Shown one piece after another: positions 1 through 5,698 of a stretch of DNA of 5,698 bases. Position 1 is the stretch's first letter; each line of letters opens with the position of its first letter. The position numbers and the translations under genes are program-made. A model generated the notes under the pieces. It had not been told where the DNA came from, did not search any database, and saw only the letters and a program-made list of their open reading frames with translations. The DNA is from RAM1 sp943372585 (GTDB taxonomy: Bacteria; Pseudomonadota; Gammaproteobacteria; Burkholderiales; Burkholderiaceae_C): the NCBI GenBank assembly GCA_943372585.1, contig CALRZF020000260.1, forward strand, positions 1 through 5,698. The letters run 5' to 3'.

Positions 1-1454
1 GGCGCCGTGTCAGGCACATGGTCAGTCAAGGTGCGGCGCACTTCCTCTTCACCCGGCGTCAGCACCACGTCGGCCAGGCGCTCGCCGTACAGGCGCAGCA
101 TCTTCAGGTCGATGAACTGGTCGATCAGGCCGGTGACGCGCGCATCAAACTGGCTGCGGTACGCCAGAAAGGCCATCAGCATGCCCACGCTCAACTGGCC
201 CGACAGGATCTGTGTGGCGCCCATCCACAGCAGCACGATGTTGAACACGCCGCTGAGCATGGAGCGCGCCAGGCCATAGAGGATTTTCAGCTTCTGGATG
301 CGCAGCGTGGCGTTGGTTTCGTTGACCAGCAGCGTCTGCCAGGCGCTGCGGCGCACCAGCTGCCGTGCAAACAGCTTGATGGTGCGCATGCCGCGGATGG
401 TTTCCAGGTAATGCGTGGACAGCGTGGCCCCGCGAACGATCTGCTCTTCAGTGGCCAGGTACAGTGGCTTGAACCACAGCAGTCGCAACGCCAGGTACAG
501 CCCCACGGCCATCAGCGCGATCCAGCCCAGCGTGGGGTTGTAGATGAACATCATCACCAGGGTGAGGACCATCATCAGCCCGTCCAGCAGCGATTCCACA
601 AACGCACTGGTCAGCACGCGCTGGATTTCGTCGATGGAGTTGGTGCGCGAGACGATGTCGCCCAGGTGGCGCTTCTGGAAATAGTCGAGCGGCAGGCGCA
701 GCAGGTGGGTGAAGATGTTGGCCTTCCACTGCACGCGGATGGAGGTGTTGATGGCCAGCAGCATCCAGGTGCGCATGATGCCCACGCCCTGCTGGATGAA
801 CAGCAGCAGCAAAAAGCCCAGCGCCAGCGTGGTGAGCAGATTGGTGTCGCGCGAGACGATCACGTGGTCCAGGATCCACTGCATGAACAGCGGCCCCGTC
901 AGCACAAAAATCTGCAGCACCAAAGACAGCGTGAGGATCTTGGCCAGCGCCGGCCAGAAGCCCGTGACCTGGCCGATCAGCTGGCCCAGGGCAATCGGCA
1001 CGGCCTCCTTGCGGGGCTCAAAGCCGGGGTCGGGCCACAGCTCCAGCGCCACGCCGGTGAAGTGCTCATTGACCTCCTGCATGGTGTAGCGGCGCTCGCC
1101 CACGTCGGGGTCGTGCACTGTCACGTGGTTGCCGCTGACGGACTTGAGCACCACAAAGTGGTTCAGGTCCCAGTGCAGGATGGCCGGCGTGCTCAGGTTG
1201 GCCATGTCCTTGAGCTGCAGGCGCACGGCGCGGAATCCCAGGCGTTCGTCCTGCGCCAGCTTGGCCAGCGAGGCCAGCGACATGCCCTTGAGCGAGATGG
1301 CGTGGCGCGCGCGCAGCGTGGCCAGGTCGGTGATGACGCCGTGGTAGCCCATGACCATGGCCAGGCAAGCCAGGCCGCATTCGGCGGCCTCGGTCTGCAG
1401 GATCACCGGAAGGCGCCTGCGCAACCCCAGGGAAAGCGATTCAAGCCAGGCCAT
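1..1454 (-). CDS. Peptidase C39-containing ABC exporter (CvaB/RaxB type), C-terminus cut by window edge
   Basis: I translated this frame by hand from the ATG at 1454-1452; it stays open for 484 codons to the window edge. Residues 1-135 form a peptidase C39 domain, the cysteine protease that removes double-glycine leaders. The oxyanion-hole Gln20 and catalytic Cys26 lie in LQTEAAECGLACLAMV, His99 in LNHFVVL and Asp115 in VHDPDVG, so the catalytic set looks intact. Residues from about 165 to 450 form the ABC type-1 membrane region with several hydrophobic helices (about 168-190, 205-225, 285-327, 395-440); HLGDIVSRTNSIDEIQ (263-278) and ETIRGMRTIKLF (351-362) are typical of this class. The family is usually about 700 residues, so the Walker A/B ATPase domain lies beyond position 1. 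An in-frame stop 18 bases upstream leaves this ATG as the only sensible start, and GAAGGGG precedes it. It should work in the inner membrane with the HlyD-like protein encoded just upstream. The substrate is unknown. Confidence 0.93.
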   Translation of the reverse strand, partial: MAWLESLSLGLRRRLPVILQTEAAECGLACLAMVMGYHGVITDLATLRARHAISLKGMSLASLAKLAQDERLGFRAVRLQLKDMANLSTPAILHWDLNHFVVLKSVSGNHVTVHDPDVGERRYTMQEVNEHFTGVALELWPDPGFEPRKEAVPIALGQLIGQVTGFWPALAKILTLSLVLQIFVLTGPLFMQWILDHVIVSRDTNLLTTLALGFLLLLFIQQGVGIMRTWMLLAINTSIRVQWKANIFTHLLRLPLDYFQKRHLGDIVSRTNSIDEIQRVLTSAFVESLLDGLMMVLTLVMMFIYNPTLGWIALMAVGLYLALRLLWFKPLYLATEEQIVRGATLSTHYLETIRGMRTIKLFARQLVRRSAWQTLLVNETNATLRIQKLKILYGLARSMLSGVFNIVLLWMGATQILSGQLSVGMLMAFLAYRSQFDARVTGLIDQFIDLKMLRLYGERLADVVLTPGEEEVRRTLTDHVPDTA

Positions 1455-1464
1455 GCGTGGTGTG

Positions 1465-1471
1465 CCCCTTC
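1465..1471 (-). promoter_or_regulatory. Ribosome binding site of the C39 ABC exporter gene
   Basis: Read on the minus strand, GAAGGGG lies between the HlyD-like stop codon (1475-1473) and the exporter ATG (1454-1452), ten bases before the start. It is the clearest Shine-Dalgarno-like sequence of any gene in the window, and it supports independent initiation of the exporter even though the two genes are almost contiguous. Confidence 0.6.
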
Positions 1472-1472
1472 G

Positions 1473-2804
1473 TCACATGGACCCCGTGATGCTGTACAGC
1501 GGCTCCAGCATCCATTCCCATAGGCGCCGCGTTTCCTGCAGGATGTCGGCGTCCAGCCGCATGCCGGCCGACAGCGGCCACTGCTTGCCGTAGGCCGTGA
1601 CGTTTTGCTGCTTGAGCGTGACGACGATGGCGTACACCGGCTCGCCCGGCGGCACATCGGGGATCTGAAAGCCCGCCAGCTCTGTGCTGGTCACGGCGTT
1701 GTTGGACACCGACGCCACCACACCCTCGTGCTGGCCGAACTTCTGGTACGGGAACGACTGGTAGCGCAACAGCACGGTGTCGCCCGGGCGGATAAAGCCC
1801 ATGGTGCGGCTGGGTGCGTACAGGCGCACCTCCAGCTTGGCGTCGCTGGGCACCAGGTTCAGCAGGGGGCGGGTGGTGTCCACCGACTGGCCTGCCTCGC
1901 CGCTGACCAGCGTGGCGCGGCCTGATTCCGGCGCGGTGATGACGACGCGCCGGCGTGCCTCCACCTCGGTCAGCTCCTGCTGGGCCGACGACACGCCGCG
2001 CTCCAGCAGGCCGTTCTGGTTGGCGTAGCGCACGCGGGTGTTTTCGATCTCGCGCATCGTGGTGGCCAGCTCGCGCTGCGCCACCAGCGTGTCGCGTTCC
2101 AGCGCCTGCAGGCGCGACTGCTGTTCGCTCAGCTCGGCTTCTTTCTGGAACAGCTGGTCGCGTGCGATGTAGTCCTGGTCGGCCAGGCCCTGGTAGCGCT
2201 TGCGCGCGTCTTCGGCCAGTTTCAGGCGGATGCGCTGCTGGTCCATCTGGCGCTCAATGGACTGCTGCTCGGCGCGCAGCGTGCCTGCACGGCGTTCCAG
2301 GTGGCCGATTTCAGCAGCTTCTACGCCCTTGTTGCGGGCCAGCTCCGCCTCCAGCGAGCGGCGGCGTTCGTCCACCTGCTGGCCGATGTCGGCCTGGATT
2401 TCGCGGGTGCCCGAGCCCAGGCGGTCGCTGTTGAGCACAAACAGCACGTCGCCTTTCTGGACGATCTGGCCTTCATTGACCTTGCGCTCCACCACCACGC
2501 CGGTCTGGGGCGTGTGCACCCGGATCACGCCGGCCGACGGCACCAGCTGGCCAGTGACGGTGGCGCGGCGGGTGTAGGTGCCGTAGGTGAGGAACAGCAC
2601 CACCAGCACCCCCAGCACGGCAGAGACCAGCACCAGCCAGGTGGTTTTGGCGTGGGGTGTGAGGATGATCTGACCAAGCGAGCGCGCGCTGCGCGCTTTG
2701 AGCACTGCGTCACGGAACAGCTTGGTGTCCGCCGGCGGTGGAGAGTCAGGTTTCAAGGTGTTGCGGCTTTCGAGATGCTGGATGAACTCTTGAGCACAAG
2801 CCAT
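1473..2804 (-). CDS. HlyD/CvaA-family membrane fusion (periplasmic adaptor) protein
   Basis: This 443-residue protein should be the periplasmic adaptor that links the inner-membrane C39 ABC exporter to an outer-membrane TolC-type channel. It has a cytoplasmic N-terminus of about 54 residues and one membrane helix (about 55-74). The first half of a lipoyl-like domain follows (about 95-125, HTPQTGVVVERKVNEGQ). A long Gln/Glu/Arg-rich coiled coil runs from about 134 to 285. The second lipoyl half (about 289-320, APESGRATLVSGEAGQ) leads into a beta-barrel region, and the C-terminus LSAGMRLDADI...RRLWEWMLEPL is typical of CvaA/RaxA-type adaptors. Length fits the family. The ATG at 2804 gives the longest frame, but no good Shine-Dalgarno precedes it; the TTG at residue 17 or the GTG at residue 35 are possible alternatives. 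The exporter gene follows 18 bases after the stop, so the two are almost certainly one operon. A generic drug-efflux adaptor is less likely given the C39 partner. Confidence 0.92.
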   Translation of the reverse strand: MACAQEFIQHLESRNTLKPDSPPPADTKLFRDAVLKARSARSLGQIILTPHAKTTWLVLVSAVLGVLVVLFLTYGTYTRRATVTGQLVPSAGVIRVHTPQTGVVVERKVNEGQIVQKGDVLFVLNSDRLGSGTREIQADIGQQVDERRRSLEAELARNKGVEAAEIGHLERRAGTLRAEQQSIERQMDQQRIRLKLAEDARKRYQGLADQDYIARDQLFQKEAELSEQQSRLQALERDTLVAQRELATTMREIENTRVRYANQNGLLERGVSSAQQELTEVEARRRVVITAPESGRATLVSGEAGQSVDTTRPLLNLVPSDAKLEVRLYAPSRTMGFIRPGDTVLLRYQSFPYQKFGQHEGVVASVSNNAVTSTELAGFQIPDVPPGEPVYAIVVTLKQQNVTAYGKQWPLSAGMRLDADILQETRRLWEWMLEPLYSITGSM

Positions 2805-2852
2805 TGATTTTAATGAGGTTTGCCAGCATCACCTAGCAACCTGTCGCGCCAA
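2805..2852 (-). other. Gap between trmB and the export genes; no convincing promoter
   Basis: This is the part of the 69-base trmB to HlyD-like gap that lies outside the repeat. The end next to the HlyD-like ATG is AT-richer than its surroundings (CATTAAAATCA on the minus strand). I see no well-spaced sigma-70 pair, no clear Shine-Dalgarno and no T-rich terminator. Whether the export genes are read from here or from the upstream tRNA-modification genes cannot be decided from sequence alone. Confidence 0.4.
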
Positions 2853-2891
2853 TCACACGCGTTTGAACACCCCTCACACGCGTGTGAACAC
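2853..2891 (-). repeat. Tandem duplication of the trmB 3' end, with stem potential
   Basis: The + strand unit tcacacgcgtttgaacac (2853-2870) and tcacacgcgtgtgaacac (2874-2891) match at 17 of 18 bases with a 21-base period. On the minus strand the right copy encodes the last codons and stop of trmB (Val-Phe-Thr-Arg-Val-stop). The left copy, in the same frame after one GGG codon, reads Val-Phe-Lys-Arg-Val-stop. The right copy also contains a perfect 14-base palindrome (2874-2887). In RNA, the arms at 2878-2887 and 2853-2862 can form a 10-bp perfect stem with a 15-base loop. No T-tract follows, so it is not a standard intrinsic terminator. It could protect the trmB mRNA end, or it could simply be the trace of a slippage duplication. 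Confidence 0.75.
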
Positions 2892-3602
2892 CAGATCCCA
2901 GACGCCGTGGCCCAGTTTCAGGCCCCGATTTTCAAATTTGGTCAGCGGCCGGTAGGCCGGTTTCGGCGCAAAGGCCTCTGCCGTGTTGCGCAACAGGGGC
3001 TCGCCACCCATCACCGCCATCATCTGGCGGGCGTAGGGCTCCCAGTCGGTCGCACAGTGCAGGTAGCCGCCTGGTCGCAGGCGCTGGGCGAGGCGCGCCA
3101 CCAGCTCAGGCTGGATCAGGCGGCGCTTGTTGTGCTTCTTTTTGTGCCAGGGGTCGGGGAAAAAGATGTGCACGCCGTCCAGGCTCTGGGGGGGCAGCAT
3201 GTTGTCCAGGACCTCCACCGCGTCATGCGCCAGGATGCGGATGTTGGTCAGCCCCTGCTCGCCAATGCGCTTGAGCAGGGCGCCCACGCCGGGCTCGTGC
3301 ACTTCGCAGCACAGGAAGTTGGTCTCAGGCATCAACCCTGCAATGTGGGCGGTGGCCTCACCCATGCCAAAGCCGATTTCCAGCACCACAGGGGCGCTGC
3401 GGCCAAAGGCGGCGGCAAAGTCCAGCGGCGCGCCTGTGTAGGGCAGCAGGTACCGGGGGCCCAGCTCTTCAAAAGCACGGGCCTGGCCGATGGTGGTGCG
3501 GCCCGCCCGGCGCACGAAGGTGCGTACGGTACGGGGGTGGGTGATGTGGTCCGGCGCGCCGGAGGGCGGGGCGGGCGGTGGAGTGGGTGCGGCGTCAGTC
3601 AC
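2874..3602 (-). CDS. trmB: tRNA (guanine-N7-)-methyltransferase TrmB
   Basis: A SAM-dependent cytoplasmic enzyme that makes 7-methylguanosine at position 46 in the variable loop of many tRNAs. The 242-residue product carries the family motifs in order: RTFVRRAGRTTIGQARAFEE (27-46), the SAM-binding loop EIGFGMGE (75-82), CCEVHEPGVG (98-107), HDAVE (126-130), the signature FFPDPWHKKKHNKRR (147-161), ATDWEPYA (184-191) and the C-terminal RPLTKFENRG (218-227). Length is normal. The start is GTG at 3602-3600, eight bases inside the end of gluQ (shared GTGACTGA). No ATG lies between it and the conserved region, and no strong Shine-Dalgarno is visible, so translation probably depends on coupling to gluQ. 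Residues 3-17 are a Pro/Ala-rich low-complexity tail not needed for the fold. The last codons take part in the tandem duplication at 2853-2891. Confidence 0.97.
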   Translation of the reverse strand: MTDAAPTPPPAPPSGAPDHITHPRTVRTFVRRAGRTTIGQARAFEELGPRYLLPYTGAPLDFAAAFGRSAPVVLEIGFGMGEATAHIAGLMPETNFLCCEVHEPGVGALLKRIGEQGLTNIRILAHDAVEVLDNMLPPQSLDGVHIFFPDPWHKKKHNKRRLIQPELVARLAQRLRPGGYLHCATDWEPYARQMMAVMGGEPLLRNTAEAFAPKPAYRPLTKFENRGLKLGHGVWDLVFTRV

Positions 3603-4479
3603 GACCGGGATTGTAGGAGTCGCGCCACTGCGCGACCCAGCCGGTCAGTGCGTCTGTGGGTGAACCCCGTGCGGCGGCGTTCAGGCCCAATGCCAGTGCC
3701 GCCCCATTCAGCGCGGCCAGCGGATCTGCGAGGTCCAGCGCAGCGGCGCCGTTTTGCTTGGACAGCTTTTCGCCGTTGGCGCCCAGCACCAGCGGCACAT
3801 GCAGGTAAAGCGGCAGGGGCAGGCCCAGCGCGCGCTGCAACACGATCTGGCGGGCGGTGTTGTCGGCCAGGTCGGCACCGCGCACGATGTGGGTGATGCC
3901 CTGCGCGGCGTCGTCCACCACCACGGCCAGCTGGTAGGCCCACAGGCCGTCGGCGCGGCGCAGAACGAAGTCGCCCACAGCGGCGGCTACGTCCTGTTGC
4001 TGTGTGTCCAGGCGCCGGTCTTGCCAGTGCACGGTACCGCGCGGCACGCGCAGGCGCCAGGCTTGCGGGCGGCCGGGCTGCGTGGGGCCATCGCGGCAAG
4101 TGCCGGGGTACACCAGCTCGGTGAACCGCCCGCGCGCGAGGCCACGCGCTGCATGGACTGCTTCAATGTCCTTGCGCGAGCAGGTGCAGGCATACGCCTG
4201 GCCGGCATGAATCAGTTGATCCAGCGTTGCCTGGTACAGCGTGTTTCGTTGTGATTGCCACTGCGGCGCTTCGTCGGGAATGAGCCCGCAGGCGGCCAGT
4301 TGCTGCAGGATGAATTGATCTGCGCCAGGCACGCAGCGCGGCGTGTCCACGTCCTCCATGCGTACCAGCCAGCGGCCGCCATGTGCGCGTGCGTCAAGCC
4401 AGCTGGCCAGGGCTGCGACCAGTGACCCGGCGTGCAGCGGGCCGGTTGGCGATGGCGCGAACCTGCCGATGTAGCCCAT
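3595..4479 (-). CDS. gluQ: Glutamyl-Q tRNA(Asp) synthetase (GluQRS)
   Basis: A truncated paralogue of glutamyl-tRNA synthetase. It activates glutamate with ATP and attaches it to the queuosine base at position 34 of tRNA(Asp), rather than to the 3' end. The 294-residue protein has the class I catalytic start RFAPSPTGPLHAGSL (6-20, with HAGS as the HIGH-type motif) and MEDVDTPR (41-48). The zinc site of the family is present as Cys98-x-Cys100, Tyr124 and Cys128 (YACTC and YPGTC), and KLSKQ (238-242) serves as the KMSKS-type loop. No anticodon-binding domain follows, which separates it from full-length GltX (about 460-500 residues). The ATG at 4479 places MGYIGRFAPSP at the N-terminus as expected. 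The gene starts 9 bases after the stop of the renalase-like gene and overlaps trmB by 8 bases, so co-expression is likely. Queuosine is needed as substrate, so the organism should make or salvage it. Confidence 0.96.
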   Translation of the reverse strand: MGYIGRFAPSPTGPLHAGSLVAALASWLDARAHGGRWLVRMEDVDTPRCVPGADQFILQQLAACGLIPDEAPQWQSQRNTLYQATLDQLIHAGQAYACTCSRKDIEAVHAARGLARGRFTELVYPGTCRDGPTQPGRPQAWRLRVPRGTVHWQDRRLDTQQQDVAAAVGDFVLRRADGLWAYQLAVVVDDAAQGITHIVRGADLADNTARQIVLQRALGLPLPLYLHVPLVLGANGEKLSKQNGAAALDLADPLAALNGAALALGLNAAARGSPTDALTGWVAQWRDSYNPGRD

Positions 4480-4488
4480 GCACGCAGG

Positions 4489-5550
4489 TCAGCAGGCCTT
4501 CAATGCCAGCTCAAGGCCCGAGACAAACGCGTTTTCCACCCGATGCCCCAGGCACCAGTCGCCGCAGATGCCGATACGCGCGCGGGCATCCCACAGAAAA
4601 CTCTTGCCCAGCGGCTTTTCGGTCTTGGCATAGCGCCAGCGGTGCACTTCGGCGTGGGCCGGTTCGGCGCGGATGCCGGTGACTTCGGCAAACGCCTTGA
4701 GCAGCTTGGCCTGCACGCGGGGGGCGTCGTCTTCCAGGTGCTCGCGCGACCAGGCAGCGCTGGCCTGCACCGTCCAGCGCTCAATGGCGTCGCGCCCCGG
4801 CTTGGACGATTCGCGTGCGAGCCAGGCAATGCGGTGGTGGGTGCTGAGCGCGGCGTTCCACTGCGGGCCCAGGTGGGGCAATGTGGGTTGGACGGCGTTG
4901 GGGTAGGCCAGCATCAGCGTCCAGCAGGGCGCCACCTGCACGTCAGCCACTTGCGCGGCCAGCGCCGGGGCTTGTGCCGACACCTGCAGCAATGTGTGCG
5001 CCTGTGCGCTGGGCACGGCCAGGACCACGCCGTCAAAGCCCGAATACACATGGGTTGAATCGCCGGCGCCCGTGGTGCGCAGCTGCCAGCGTTTGGCATC
5101 CAGCGCATCGCGCTCAATGCGCGTGACCTGCGTTTGCAGCTCTACCCGCCCTTGCTGCACCAGCGGCTGCGCCCAGGCACGAACCAGCGCGGTCATGCCC
5201 GGCGTGCCGACGAAATGCGCTTCGGGCGAGGGCAGGGCGGCTTCAGCCACGCGGCCATGCGGGTCCAGCACGCGAACGGCGTTGGCGCTCCAGGGCTTGA
5301 CGGCGGCAGGGGTGGTGGCAATGGCCTTGGCAAAGCGCGCGTCGCGCACGGTGAAGTACTGCGCGCCGTGGTCAAACGTGCCGAAAGGTGAGCTGCGCGT
5401 GGACATGCGCCCGCCAAAGCCACGGCTTTTCTCGAACACCGTGACCTGATGGCCGGCTTGCGCCAGGGTGCGCGCGCAGGTAATGCCGGCCATGCCGGCG
5501 CCAATAACGGCGAAATGTTGGGGACGGGCTGCAGCGGGTTTGGATGGCAT
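4489..5550 (-). CDS. Renalase-like NAD(P)/FAD-dependent oxidoreductase
   Basis: A 353-residue flavoprotein with an N-terminal Rossmann dinucleotide-binding motif (FAVIGAGMAGITCARTLA, 13-30, ending in Glu40). Then come FEKSRGFGGRMSTR (39-52) and FDHGAQYFTVRD (59-70), which are characteristic of the bacterial renalase-like group. PGMTALVRAWA (117-127), HRWRYAKTEKPLG (303-315) and the C-terminal FAD-contact segment GICGDWCLGHRVENAF (327-342) complete the pattern. Characterised bacterial renalases oxidise wrongly reduced isomers of NAD(P)H (2- or 6-dihydro forms) back to NAD(P)+ with FAD and oxygen. That role is inferred here from motifs only; a general amine oxidase annotation would also be seen in databases. 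No signal peptide is evident, so it is probably cytoplasmic. The ATG at 5550 sits about ten residues before the Rossmann strand, preceded by a weak GAGA-type ribosome site. gluQ follows after 9 bases, suggesting an operon, although no functional link with queuosine-tRNA chemistry is obvious. Confidence 0.88.
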   Translation of the reverse strand: MPSKPAAARPQHFAVIGAGMAGITCARTLAQAGHQVTVFEKSRGFGGRMSTRSSPFGTFDHGAQYFTVRDARFAKAIATTPAAVKPWSANAVRVLDPHGRVAEAALPSPEAHFVGTPGMTALVRAWAQPLVQQGRVELQTQVTRIERDALDAKRWQLRTTGAGDSTHVYSGFDGVVLAVPSAQAHTLLQVSAQAPALAAQVADVQVAPCWTLMLAYPNAVQPTLPHLGPQWNAALSTHHRIAWLARESSKPGRDAIERWTVQASAAWSREHLEDDAPRVQAKLLKAFAEVTGIRAEPAHAEVHRWRYAKTEKPLGKSFLWDARARIGICGDWCLGHRVENAFVSGLELALKAC

Positions 5551-5594
5551 GAGGCGTCTCGTGTTGTTGTGCGTAAAAGATGCAGGTCAGTGGC
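5551..5594 (-). other. Short gap before the renalase-like gene
   Basis: Forty-four bases separate the preceding stop codon from the renalase-like ATG. The stretch contains a small CTTTTACG run on the minus strand, but no recognisable promoter pair or hairpin terminator. Read-through from the upstream gene is the simplest reading. Confidence 0.35.
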
Positions 5595-5698
5595 TTACTC
5601 TACACGGTGGCGTTCCAGCAGCGCTGTTCGCGTGGCCTGGCTCTCCAGCTGGCCCAGCCACCATTGCAGCGCTCGCCCCGTGCCGGCGGCGCCGGCTC
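5595..5698 (-). CDS. C-terminal fragment of an unidentified protein
   Basis: Only the last 33 codons and a TAA stop (5597-5595) lie in the window. Of the three minus-strand frames, this one has protein-like composition: GRALQWWLGQLE followed by SQATRTALLERHRVE, an amphipathic helical tail with mostly G or C third codon positions. The other two minus frames give stop-interrupted or Arg/Ser/Pro-rich shadows, and the open plus-strand frame from 5580 looks like an antisense shadow. I do not recognise the family from this tail. It lies in the same orientation 44 bases upstream of the renalase-like gene and may be the preceding gene of the same operon. The start, full length and function are outside the window. 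Confidence 0.5.
   Translation of the reverse strand, partial: AGAAGTGRALQWWLGQLESQATRTALLERHRVE

Noticed and set aside
18..1523. Long plus-strand open frame of about 500 codons, rich in His, Gln and Arg
   Set aside because: It is antisense to the C39 ABC exporter, whose hand translation shows an unmistakable family pattern. The composition is that of a GC-bias shadow.
2835..2852. Sigma-54-like sequence on the minus strand (TTGGCGCG...GTTGCT) in front of the HlyD-like gene
   Set aside because: The GG and GC elements are one base further apart than the strict -24/-12 spacing allows. No enhancer-binding regulator gene or site is visible.
3550..3563. Perfect 14-base palindrome tccggcgcgccgga
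   Set aside because: It lies inside the Pro/Ala-rich N-terminal codons of trmB in very GC-rich sequence, where such palindromes arise by composition. There is no second copy and no regulatory context.
2820..3896. Plus-strand open frame of about 358 codons
   Set aside because: It is antisense to trmB and gluQ, both well supported by motifs. It shows no recognisable domain, and its second half is Arg/Pro/Ala-rich.
4432..5058. Plus-strand open frame of about 208 codons
   Set aside because: It is antisense to the renalase-like gene and the start of gluQ, with no motif of its own.
5580..5698. Plus-strand frame starting ATGCAGGTCAGT and open to the window edge
   Set aside because: The opposing minus frame has more protein-like composition and matches the orientation of all neighbours. 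The plus frame has no ribosome site and resembles an antisense shadow.
1..5698. CRISPR arrays, tRNA or rRNA genes, insertion sequences
   Set aside because: I saw no regularly spaced repeats, no tRNA-like cloverleaf in the short gaps, no transposase motifs and no inverted-repeat ends. Nearly all bases are accounted for by the genes listed.

Overview
The window is high-GC DNA (about two thirds G+C by eye). Every gene I can support lies on the minus strand, so the biological reading order is from the right edge to the left edge. GC-rich third codon positions, long antisense shadow frames and the gene content (a GluQRS and TrmB pair, a renalase-like flavoprotein, a CvaA/CvaB-type export pair) fit a betaproteobacterium, most likely Comamonadaceae (Acidovorax-like). 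That placement is an inference from style and family resemblance, not a database result.

Right half (5698 to 2874), housekeeping block. First comes the C-terminal tail of an unidentified gene. It is followed by a renalase-like NAD(P)/FAD-dependent oxidoreductase, then glutamyl-Q tRNA(Asp) synthetase (gluQ), then tRNA (guanine-N7)-methyltransferase (trmB). Spacing tightens along the block: 44 bases, then 9 bases, then an 8-base overlap in which the GTG start of trmB sits inside the end of gluQ. This suggests one transcript with translational coupling. Two of the three complete genes modify tRNA: GluQRS glutamylates queuosine 34 of tRNA(Asp), and TrmB makes m7G46. The renalase-like enzyme probably repairs or oxidises a reduced nicotinamide species.

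Junction (2805 to 2891). The 3' end of trmB, stop codon included, is duplicated in tandem with a 21-base period, giving two in-phase copies of an 18-base unit that differ at one base. The arrangement can fold into a 10-bp stem but lacks a T-tract. The 69-base gap then leads into the export genes.

Left half (2804 to 1), export block. A HlyD/CvaA-type membrane fusion protein is followed, 18 bases after its stop, by a peptidase C39-containing ABC transporter of the CvaB/RaxB type, truncated by the window edge before its ATPase domain. Together they should cleave double-glycine leaders from small peptides (bacteriocin- or RaxX-like) and move them across the inner membrane towards a TolC-type outer-membrane channel. 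Neither the peptide substrate nor the channel is in the window. They would be expected further left, beyond position 1, or elsewhere in the genome. The unknown cargo of this exporter is the most promising lead here; nothing in the window is itself clearly an undescribed system.
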